In this document: positions 1-6,197 of the stretch, one piece after another
Position numbering within the stretch: position 1 is the first letter of the stretch
Layout: the number at the start of each line of letters is the position of its first letter
Assembly: GCA_031278075.1 (NCBI GenBank)
Contig: JAITLE010000282.1
Span: 1 to 17,801 of the forward strand
From: Bifidobacteriaceae bacterium
GTDB taxonomy: Bacteria; Actinomycetota; Actinomycetes; Actinomycetales; WQXJ01
DNA: 17,801 nucleotides
Reading direction: 5' to 3'
Program-made: the position numbers and the translations under genes
Notes under the pieces: model-generated
Seen by the model: the letters and a program-made list of their open reading frames with translations, nothing else
The model's database searches: none
Told to the model about the DNA's origin: nothing

Positions 1-296
1 GGCGTGCCTAGCTGGCGAGCGGCGCAGTAGGCGAGGATCGGTGGATCGAGGCTATGGCAAGTGGCAGGAGTTAAGGGAGCCGGATTCGTGACCGCCCCCG
101 CGGTGGGCTGGACCAGGCCGGCTGCTGCGACAGCCTGATCCAGCCCGCCCGCGGGGGCGGTGGATGGCTCAGCCGGTCACGCGGCGCCGACCGCGGACTT
201 GGCGGCCCGGACCCGAGTCCAGGCGACCAGTCCGGCGCACGTCGTCGCCCACCAAAGTAGACCCGGGCCCGGCGGCGACATGGACAACGCATGGGG
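1..296. other. Non-coding upstream region
   Basis: I find no convincing gene here. One forward frame is open from the window edge to a TGA at 89-91, directly before the hairpin at 91-161. It could be the last ~29 codons of an upstream gene, but its third-position GC is lower than in the real genes and I recognise nothing in it. The reverse-strand open frame across 71-292 is Arg/Pro-rich and looks like a high-GC shadow. Beyond the hairpin, 162-296 shows no recognisable element. Confidence 0.5.
91..161. terminator. Large GC-rich hairpin, probable terminator
   Basis: The arms at 91-118 and 133-161 are nearly perfect inverted repeats (about 28 bp, one bulge and one or two mismatches) around a 14-nt loop. 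There is no T-run after it, as is common for actinobacterial terminators. It separates whatever lies upstream from the heme operon and could act in either direction. Confidence 0.55.
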
Positions 297-325
297 TTGA
301 AGGTAAGCCTAACCTAAGTTAGGCT
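297..325 (+). promoter_or_regulatory. Probable heme-operon promoter
   Basis: A TTGAAG hexamer at 297-302 lies 17 bp from TAGGCT at 320-325, which fits the loose actinobacterial -35 / TAnnnT -10 pattern. The promoter is overlaid by two IdeR/DtxR-like boxes, so metal-loaded repressor would block it. No transcription start is known; this is motif reading only. Confidence 0.45.
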
Positions 326-332
326 GACCTTA
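299..332 (+). promoter_or_regulatory. Two overlapping IdeR/DtxR-type iron boxes
   Basis: Two 19-bp windows, 299-317 and 314-332, each match the DtxR/IdeR consensus TTAGGTTAGGCTAACCTAA at 15 of 19 positions. They are offset by 15 bp and share the bases at 314-317. A further inverted repeat, AGCCTAAC-CTAA-GTTAGGCT, spans the junction. DtxR and IdeR bind such palindromes when loaded with Fe(II) and repress iron and heme uptake genes. The site lies about 75-105 bp before hmuT and covers the likely -10 element, so iron-dependent repression of the whole operon is the natural reading. Confidence 0.85.
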
Positions 333-375
333 GTCGCGCCCCTGGCGGTCTCCGCTGTTCAGGCCAGGTGGTGGC

Positions 376-396
376 ATGAAGGCGAGGAAGGATTAG
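376..396 (+). CDS. Possible 6-codon leader ORF before hmuT
   Basis: ATG at 376 opens a frame reading M-K-A-R-K-D and stops at TAG 394-396, ten nt before hmuT. A GGTGG at 368-372 could serve as its ribosome site, and its own codons include the AGGAAGGA used by hmuT. Translation of it could therefore affect hmuT initiation. Frames this short arise easily by chance, so this is a weak call. Confidence 0.2.
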   Translation: MKARKD

Positions 397-405
397 ACGC
401 TACAG

Positions 406-1563
406 ATGATGATCGCGCCAGGGCGCATTCGTTCGAGCGCCCGCGGCACGGGGCGCGGCGCTCAACCAATCAGCGCGGCGCGCCAGGGCAGAATCGCCGC
501 TTGGGCGGCGCTGGCCGCCCTCGCCGGATGCCTGCTTGGGGCGTGCGGAGGCGCGGAGGGCGAGGAGCGCGGGGGCACGGCGTCGTTCGATTTGTCCGCC
601 GTGTCCGCGGACCCGCAGGCGTACGAAGGCCCCTCGACGGCGACGGTGGCCGATTCGGCGATCACGCCGATAACCGACGCGCCCAACCCCGAACTGCCCG
701 CGACCGTAGTGGACGCGCAAGGCAGCGAGGTGACGGTGACGGACGTGAGCCGCATCCTGGCGCTCGACATCTACGGCACCACCAGTCGGATCGTGTTCTC
801 GTTAGGGCTGGGGCCCAATGTGGTGGGCCGGGACACGTCCTCGGCGTTCCCCGAGATCAAAGACCTCCCAAGAGTCACACCCAGCGGCAACACGCTGAGC
901 GCTGAAGCGATCCTGGAGCTGGCGCCATCGGTCATCATCACCGACACGTCGCTTGGGCCGTGGGACGTGCTGTTGCAGATCAGGGAGGCAGGCGTGCCGG
1001 TCGTCGTGGTGGACTCACACCGCTCGATCGAATCGAATCCGACCCTGATCCAACAGGTGGCGGACGCGCTCGGCGTCTCAGCCGACGGCGCGCGCCTCGC
1101 CCAACGCACCAGCGAGGAAGTGGCGGCGGCCACCCAAACGATCGCCCAGGCGGCACCCGCCGACGATGCGAAAAAGCTCCGCATGATGTTCCTCTACCTG
1201 CGCGGCAGCGCGGGCGTCTATTACGTCTTCGGGGCCGATTCGGGCGTAGATTCGCTGATCACAGCCCTAGGCGGGGTCGACGTCGCCACCGAGGTGGGCT
1301 GGGTCGGCATGCAGCCCGTCACCGACGAGGGACTTGTCTCCATGAACCCCGACCTGATCCTCGTGATGACGCGCGGCATCGAATCGGTCGGCGGCGTCGA
1401 TGGATTGCTCGAACGGTTCCCCGCCGTCGCCGCCACGCCGGCGGGCGCGAAGCGCCGGGTGGTCGACATGGACGATTCCCAAATGCTCGCCTTCGGGCCG
1501 AGCACACCCGCGGTCCTGACCGCGTTGGCGCAGGCCATCTACGCCCCAGGGAGCGCCGGATGA
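406..1563 (+). CDS. hmuT: Heme ABC transporter substrate-binding lipoprotein (HmuT-like)
   Basis: This is a 385-residue periplasmic-binding-type receptor that should capture heme outside the membrane and deliver it to HmuUV. The N-terminus has a basic segment, a hydrophobic core and a lipobox (Leu44-Gly-Ala-Cys47), so Cys47 should be lipidated. The mature protein has the class III binding-protein layout, with ILALDIYGTTSRIV near 117-130, a GRD motif at 141-143, TDTSLGPWD at 179-187 and a Tyr pair at 272-273. In corynebacterial HmuT, one His and one Tyr ligate heme. Tyr272/273 is a good Tyr candidate, but the position I expect for the His reads Asn162, with His205 the nearest alternative. A purine-rich AGGAAGGA lies about 13 nt before the ATG at 406; 409 is an alternative start. 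It is first in the operon and overlaps hmuU by ATGA. Confidence 0.9.
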   Translation: MMIAPGRIRSSARGTGRGAQPISAARQGRIAAWAALAALAGCLLGACGGAEGEERGGTASFDLSAVSADPQAYEGPSTATVADSAITPITDAPNPELPATVVDAQGSEVTVTDVSRILALDIYGTTSRIVFSLGLGPNVVGRDTSSAFPEIKDLPRVTPSGNTLSAEAILELAPSVIITDTSLGPWDVLLQIREAGVPVVVVDSHRSIESNPTLIQQVADALGVSADGARLAQRTSEEVAAATQTIAQAAPADDAKKLRMMFLYLRGSAGVYYVFGADSGVDSLITALGGVDVATEVGWVGMQPVTDEGLVSMNPDLILVMTRGIESVGGVDGLLERFPAVAATPAGAKRRVVDMDDSQMLAFGPSTPAVLTALAQAIYAPGSAG

Positions 1564-2657
1564 CGGCCGCCGACCTCGCGTCCGCCGACCTGCGGGCGGC
1601 GGTGGATGCGCTGCCGCCAGCCCGGCCCGCGCGGGCCACAGCCGCGCTGACGGGCCTGGGCGTCGCGTTGGTCGCGGTGGCCGTCGTGTCGGCCGGGGTC
1701 GGCCAGATGAACCTGAGCCCAGCCGAGGTGTGGCACGTGCTGGCGGCGCAGCTCGGGTTCGACTGGGGCACACCATCCGCTCATCCCAACGCCGAGGCGG
1801 TGCTCTTGTCGGTGCGGTTCCCGCGGGTCGCGTTGGCGGCGCTCGCAGGGGCGGGGCTCGGAACCGCGGGCGCGCTGATGCAAGGCGTGTTCGGGAACCC
1901 GTTGGCGGAACCCGGCGTGATCGGGGTCAGCGCGGGCGCCGCGGCAGCCGCCTGCGGCTACATCGCCCTCGGATCGCAGGGCGCCGGCCCATGGGGTGCA
2001 GCGCTGTTCGCCTTCGCGGGCGGACTCGGGACCACGTTCCTGGTCTACGCCCTGAGCCGATCAGGCGGGCGCACCGAGGTGGTGACGCTGGTGCTCACCG
2101 GGATCGCCGTCAACGCCGTGGCCGGCGCCGCGATCGCGCTGTTCACCTTCCTGGCGGACACTGCCGCCCGCGAGGAGATCATCTTCTGGCAACTGGGCTC
2201 CCTCAACGGCACCAGGTGGGCCTATGTGGCGATCGCCGCGCCGATCGTGACGGTGGCGGTCGCGCTAGCGTCGACCCTGGCCCGAAAGCTGGACCTGCTA
2301 TCCCTCGGGGAACGGTCGGCCCGGCACCTCGGCGTCGACGTGGAGCGATTGCGCGTTGTGGTGATCGTGCTGGTCGCGGCGATGACGGCGGCGGCGGTGG
2401 CGTTCTGCGGGATCATCGCGTTCGTGGGGTTGGTGGTGCCGCACCTCGTCCGGCTGGCGCTTGGCCCCGGGCACAGGGTGCTGTTGCCCGCGTCCGCGCT
2501 GGGCGGCGCGGTGCTGCTGATGACAGCCGATGTGGTGGCCCGCACCGCGGTCGACTACGCCGACCTTCCCATCGGCATGTTGACCTCCCTGGTGGGCGGA
2601 CCGTTCTTCTTTTATCTGCTGCGCCGCTCGCGCCGCCAGGCAGGGGGGTGGGCGTGA
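1560..2657 (+). CDS. hmuU: Heme ABC transporter permease (FecCD family)
   Basis: This 365-residue integral membrane protein is the FecCD/BtuC-type permease through which heme would cross the membrane, working as a dimer with HmuV. After a short Ala-rich cytoplasmic N-terminus, the first membrane segment is about residues 27-47. The family signature FGNPLAEPGVIGVSAGA lies at 111-127, followed by many hydrophobic helices (about ten in total) and the conserved region around GIIAFVGLVVPHLVRL, which contacts the ATPase. Length is close to the usual 330-350 plus the N-terminal extension. Its ATG overlaps the hmuT stop by four bases and its stop overlaps the GTG of hmuV, which suggests translational coupling. 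Heme as substrate is inferred from the HtaA genes downstream; the permease alone could equally serve a siderophore or corrinoid. Confidence 0.93.
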   Translation: MTAADLASADLRAAVDALPPARPARATAALTGLGVALVAVAVVSAGVGQMNLSPAEVWHVLAAQLGFDWGTPSAHPNAEAVLLSVRFPRVALAALAGAGLGTAGALMQGVFGNPLAEPGVIGVSAGAAAAACGYIALGSQGAGPWGAALFAFAGGLGTTFLVYALSRSGGRTEVVTLVLTGIAVNAVAGAAIALFTFLADTAAREEIIFWQLGSLNGTRWAYVAIAAPIVTVAVALASTLARKLDLLSLGERSARHLGVDVERLRVVVIVLVAAMTAAAVAFCGIIAFVGLVVPHLVRLALGPGHRVLLPASALGGAVLLMTADVVARTAVDYADLPIGMLTSLVGGPFFFYLLRRSRRQAGGWA

Positions 2658-3466
2658 CGCGCCGTCCAGCGCCATCCGCCGTGGCGCCGCCGCTTCAGGC
2701 ACGCGGGGTCTCGTATTCCGTCGGCGCGACCGCGATCCTGCGGGATGTCGACCTGCGGGTCGGACCAGGCGAGCTGATCGCCTTGGCAGGTCCCAACGGG
2801 GCGGGGAAGTCGACCCTGCTCGGAGTGTTGGCCGGCGACCTCAGGCCCTGCGCTGGGACGGTCACTTTGGGGGGAACGGCGGTGCACGGCATCGGCGTGC
2901 GGGAATTGGCGCGACTGCGGGCCGTGCTGCTTCAGGAGAACCGCGTCTCGTTCCCGTTCACCGTCGCGGACGTCGTGCGGATGGGGCGCGCGGCGCTCGA
3001 GGAGGACCCCGCGGCGGACGATGCCGCCGTCGCCGCCGCGCTCGCCGCGACCGACACGCTGCACTTGGCCGGGCGTCGGTTCCCGTCGCTTTCGGGCGGG
3101 GAGAAGGCCCGGGTCAGCTTCGCGCGGACGCTGGCGCAGGACGCGGCGATCCTGCTGTTGGACGAGCCGACCGCCGCCCTCGACATCCGTCACCAAGAAC
3201 TGGTGATGGGGTTGGCGCGGCGCTGCGCGGACCGGGGGAAATCCGTGGTCGCGGTGCTGCACGATCTGTCGCTGGCGGCGGCGTGGGCGGACCGCTTGGC
3301 GCTGCTGGGTGATGGGCGTCTGGTGGCGGCCGGCCCGGTCGCGGAGGTGGCGACAGCGGACGCGCTGAGCGAGTTGTACGAACACCCTGTGGCCGTCGTG
3401 CCCGATCCGGTGACCGGTCTGCCGGTGATCATGCCTCGAAGGGGGGCGCTGACATGCGTTCGATGA
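2654..3466 (+). CDS. hmuV: Heme ABC transporter ATP-binding protein
   Basis: This is a 270-residue ATPase that should power HmuTU. All nucleotide-binding motifs are intact: Walker A GPNGAGKST (46-54), Q-loop around Gln94, ABC signature LSGGE (147-150/151), Walker B ILLLDEP (ending about 172) and the switch His in LHDLS (His203). Length and motif spacing match HmuV/FecE-type proteins. The GTG at 2654 overlaps the hmuU stop as GTGA, and no better start lies nearby. The 3' end overlaps the next gene by 13 nt. I see nothing unusual in the protein. Confidence 0.95.
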   Translation: MTRRPAPSAVAPPLQARGVSYSVGATAILRDVDLRVGPGELIALAGPNGAGKSTLLGVLAGDLRPCAGTVTLGGTAVHGIGVRELARLRAVLLQENRVSFPFTVADVVRMGRAALEEDPAADDAAVAAALAATDTLHLAGRRFPSLSGGEKARVSFARTLAQDAAILLLDEPTAALDIRHQELVMGLARRCADRGKSVVAVLHDLSLAAAWADRLALLGDGRLVAAGPVAEVATADALSELYEHPVAVVPDPVTGLPVIMPRRGALTCVR

Positions 3467-4875
3467 AGTTGGGGAGCGGTCGGACGACTCGTGCGGGGGT
3501 GGCGGCCGTGGCGGCCGCGCTCGCGTGGGCCGTCGCGGCGGGCGCGCCGGCGGCGGGGGCTGCCGGAACGGCCGGGCCGCGGGTGTTCAAGAACGCCGCG
3601 CCGGCTGCGGCCGCGGGGGCCGCGGTGGTGGTGACAGGGCCCGAAGGGCCTGGCCGGGCGTCCGCCACCGGCGCGAGCACGCTGCGCCTGCAAGGCTCGG
3701 GTTTCCAGTCCATCCAGGGCGGGTTCGGAGGGATCTACGTGCTGTTCGGCACGGTCGCGCAGACCTGGCGCCCGTCTGAGGGCGGCGTCGGCGGGCGAGA
3801 CTTCCTCTACGTGCCGGACGCGCAGACCAAGGACAACGCCGGCCGCGAGAAGTTTGTCGCGTTCCCGGGCTCAGAGACGGCGGCGAGCGCCAACGGCGGC
3901 CTGATCGCGGCGGACGGCACATGGTCCACCGAGATCCAGACGCCTGGCCCGACCTTCGAGGTGGAGGACGCCTCCGGGAAGCGGCAATCGATCGATTGCC
4001 GCGTGGTCCAGTGCGGGGTCATCACCATCGGCGCCCACGGTGTGGTCAACGCGAACAACGAGACGTTCACCCCGGTCAGCTTCGGCGCGGCGGGCGCCGC
4101 CGCGACGAGCAGCGCTTCCGCCGAGAGCGCCGACTCGTCAGTTGGCGAGGTCGCGAAGACCGCCGAGGGGACGGCTTCGCCTGACGCCGGCCCCGTCACC
4201 CAAGTGGCGGCGGCCGCTGGGCCCGCGACACTCGGGATCGATCCGACGACGGCTGTCGCCGGCCATGCGTTGGCGTTCACCGGCCGCGGGTTCGCGCCCG
4301 GGGAGCAGGTCACCGCGGTGCTCGACGACGGAGTCGTCTCAGCTGGGCCGCTCACGGCGGGCCAGTATGGCGAGGTGGCGGGTGTCCTGCCCCTGGACGT
4401 GGCGCTGAGGGTCGGATCGCACACGCTGAAACTGGGCGGGGCGGCGTCGGGAGTGGCCGCGGAGACCATGATCACGGTGCGGCGCGACCCGTCGCTGGTC
4501 GAGGCGTCCGAACAGGCCAGCGAGGCGGCTGCCGTGGGCGAGCCGAGTCGGCTGGGCGTCTGGGAGATCGCGATCGTGGTGGCGGCGGTCGCCCTCGCGC
4601 TGGCTTTGGTCGCCTCCCTGACAGCGGCCGCGGCGGCACGCCGCTCACGCCGGGCGTTGGCCGCGCCGCCGCCCGGCGTGGGGAGCGATGCGCCTGAGAT
4701 GGGCGCTGGAGCGCCCGGAGTGGGGAGCGATGCGCCTGAAACGGGCGCTGGAGCGCCCGGAGTGGGGGATGAGACGTCTGCGACGGGCGCTGGAGCGCCC
4801 GCGGTGGCCGCGCCGGCCGAGCCCGCAGCGCCGGCCGAGCCCGCAGCGCCGCCGAACATCGGGGCCGCGGCGTGA
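3454..4875 (+). CDS. Membrane-anchored surface protein with 'WRPSEG' module
   Basis: This 473-residue protein is predicted to be exported and membrane-anchored. It has a signal peptide (basic start, hydrophobic 14-38), a first extracellular module (about 78-210) with GGIYVLFG, TWRPSEG (104-110), a Cys pair at 182/187 and FTPVSF (205-210), and a second Ig-like module (about 257-345). One membrane helix follows (370-391), then an RRSRR stop-transfer patch and a Gly/Ala/Pro-rich cytoplasmic tail with repeats. The first module is homologous to residues 310-438 of the HtaA-WxL protein two genes downstream. Such modules accompany HtaA domains in actinobacterial heme loci, so a role in surface heme relay is likely but unproven; no HtaA domain is present. 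The ATG at 3454 has a GAAGGGGGG ribosome site about 8 nt upstream. ATG 3463 would give an ATGA overlap with hmuV but poorer spacing. Confidence 0.8.
   Translation: MRSMKLGSGRTTRAGVAAVAAALAWAVAAGAPAAGAAGTAGPRVFKNAAPAAAAGAAVVVTGPEGPGRASATGASTLRLQGSGFQSIQGGFGGIYVLFGTVAQTWRPSEGGVGGRDFLYVPDAQTKDNAGREKFVAFPGSETAASANGGLIAADGTWSTEIQTPGPTFEVEDASGKRQSIDCRVVQCGVITIGAHGVVNANNETFTPVSFGAAGAAATSSASAESADSSVGEVAKTAEGTASPDAGPVTQVAAAAGPATLGIDPTTAVAGHALAFTGRGFAPGEQVTAVLDDGVVSAGPLTAGQYGEVAGVLPLDVALRVGSHTLKLGGAASGVAAETMITVRRDPSLVEASEQASEAAAVGEPSRLGVWEIAIVVAAVALALALVASLTAAAAARRSRRALAAPPPGVGSDAPEMGAGAPGVGSDAPETGAGAPGVGDETSATGAGAPAVAAPAEPAAPAEPAAPPNIGAAA
4675..4845 (+). repeat. In-frame tandem repeats in cytoplasmic tail
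   Basis: Three 42-bp units (4675-4716, 4717-4758, 4759-4800) encode 14-residue repeats of the form GVGSDAPETGAGAP, with the third diverged. Two 18-bp units encoding APAEPA follow (4810-4827, 4828-4845). They lie after the membrane helix of the preceding surface protein, so the repeats should face the cytoplasm. Copy number may vary between strains. Confidence 0.85.
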
Positions 4876-6197
4876 ACGGCCTGGCGGCGGCCCTGGCCGC
4901 GTTGGCGTTTGGCTTGGGCGGCGCCGCGACCGGGGCTGAGCCCGACCCAGGCGGACACATCGCGATCAGCGTCACCATCCCGCGGGCCGCCGAGTCGGCG
5001 GCGCCTGGCGCCGCCGTCCAACTGGTGAACGCACGGCTGGACTGGGGCTTCAACCTGGAGACCCGCGGCAAGAGCTACTACGGGGACTGCAACTTCCTGA
5101 TGGCGGGCGTCCCCGGGACGGACGGCGACGCGGGCGAAGCCCACCAGTGGGGGCTGGCGGGATGGGGGGCAGGGCTGTACCACGCCCAGTCCGGGAACGC
5201 CGAAGTGGTGGGCGCGGACGGGGCCACGCCGGTCGCCTTCGAGGACCGCTGCCTCGACCCCGCCGGCGAACCGGTGAGATACGACGCCGCCGACCGGGCC
5301 GCGAGCACATACACCGCCACCATGGTGCGGCTCCAAGGAGGCGAGGGGTGGCGCGACCCGGACACCGGCGCCACCCAGATCGCCTGGAGTGGGTCGTTCA
5401 CAGTTGTCTACTACGACGGCCTGACCTATTTCACCTTGACCGACCCTCAGCTCACGATCACAGCGGACGGGGTGGCGACCCTGACCGCGACGGCCGGCGG
5501 CTGGGGGTCGCCGCGGGACGGTGGCGCATGGGGCCGCCACCCCGACACGGAGGTGGTGCTGGTGGAGGCGGGATCGGCATCGTCCACCGGGAGCGGCGAC
5601 GTGGCCGAAGGCGTCTTCCCCAGCGAGAGCGGAGTGGTGGTCCGCCACGCCTACGCGAACCGGGCGATCGTGACGCCAGCGGGAGCGTCCCCCCAAAAAC
5701 TCGGCGACGCGTCGACGACGCCCGGGGCGTGGCCGCAGTCGTTCGTGGATTTCCAAGGGCTGACCGGACTGCACTCGTACTGGTATTCGTCGGGCGCGGC
5801 GATCGACTACCGCAAGCCGCCGGACGCCGTGTATGTGAGCTGGGACGCCGCCCGACCGATCGCGTCCACGGCCGGGAGCCAAACGCCGCCCGGCGAGTCC
5901 ACCACTGGGGCCTGGCGCGGAGGCGTCGCCACGGCCGCCGGGTCCAGCACCAACTCGACGCAGGGCGGGGACGGCGGCGCCGAGACGGTCGACGCCGCCG
6001 ACCCCTGGGATTCAAGTCTCCGACCGGTGGTCTACTCCAAGGCCAGGCCGGATTTGGTGCCGTCGCGACAACCCGTCGTCGGCGCCTCCCCCGCGGCCAA
6101 AGCCGCGGTTTTCACCCTGCTGGTCTCAGCCTTGACCGCCTTGCTCGCTTGGCGCCGCGGCTGGTTCCGGCATCGACCGAAAGGAATCATCTCATGA
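4872..6197 (+). CDS. HtaA-domain heme-binding protein, C-terminally anchored
   Basis: This 441-residue exported protein has one HtaA-type domain (about 52-325), the family that binds heme at the surface of corynebacteria. Visible motifs are LDWGF (56-60), YYGDCNFLMAG (69-79), the strand pair WSGSFTVVYYDGLTYFTLTDP (172-192), TADGVATLTATAGG, and WPQSFVDFQ with SYWYSSG (287-308). Cys73 and Cys127 could form a disulfide. A spacer leads to a membrane helix (about 409-426) and a basic tail WRRGWFRHR. There is no LPxTG, so it is held by the helix. The signal segment (about 1-21) is hydrophobic but oddly lacks basic residues at its start. The GTG start overlaps the previous stop as GTGA, and the end overlaps the next ATG as ATGA. 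It probably takes heme from the HtaA-WxL protein and hands it to HmuT. Confidence 0.85.
   Translation: MNGLAAALAALAFGLGGAATGAEPDPGGHIAISVTIPRAAESAAPGAAVQLVNARLDWGFNLETRGKSYYGDCNFLMAGVPGTDGDAGEAHQWGLAGWGAGLYHAQSGNAEVVGADGATPVAFEDRCLDPAGEPVRYDAADRAASTYTATMVRLQGGEGWRDPDTGATQIAWSGSFTVVYYDGLTYFTLTDPQLTITADGVATLTATAGGWGSPRDGGAWGRHPDTEVVLVEAGSASSTGSGDVAEGVFPSESGVVVRHAYANRAIVTPAGASPQKLGDASTTPGAWPQSFVDFQGLTGLHSYWYSSGAAIDYRKPPDAVYVSWDAARPIASTAGSQTPPGESTTGAWRGGVATAAGSSTNSTQGGDGGAETVDAADPWDSSLRPVVYSKARPDLVPSRQPVVGASPAAKAAVFTLLVSALTALLAWRRGWFRHRPKGIIS

Noticed and set aside
2..91. Open frame from the window edge to a TGA at 89-91, possibly the end of an upstream gene
   Set aside because: About 29 codons with unremarkable composition and weak GC3; the hairpin right after the stop is suggestive but not enough to call a gene.
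1..300. tRNA or other structured RNA gene in the upstream region
   Set aside because: The inverted repeat at 91-161 is a single long hairpin without cloverleaf arms or a T-loop motif.
4675..4845. CRISPR array or minisatellite with spacers
   Set aside because: Units are contiguous, in frame and codon-length multiples with no unique spacers; they are protein repeats.
3807..5882. Long minus-strand open frame (about 690 codons) opposite the surface-protein genes
   Set aside because: It is antiparallel to two well-supported genes with clear motifs; it is Arg/Pro/Ala-rich, has no domain, and is the expected high-GC shadow.
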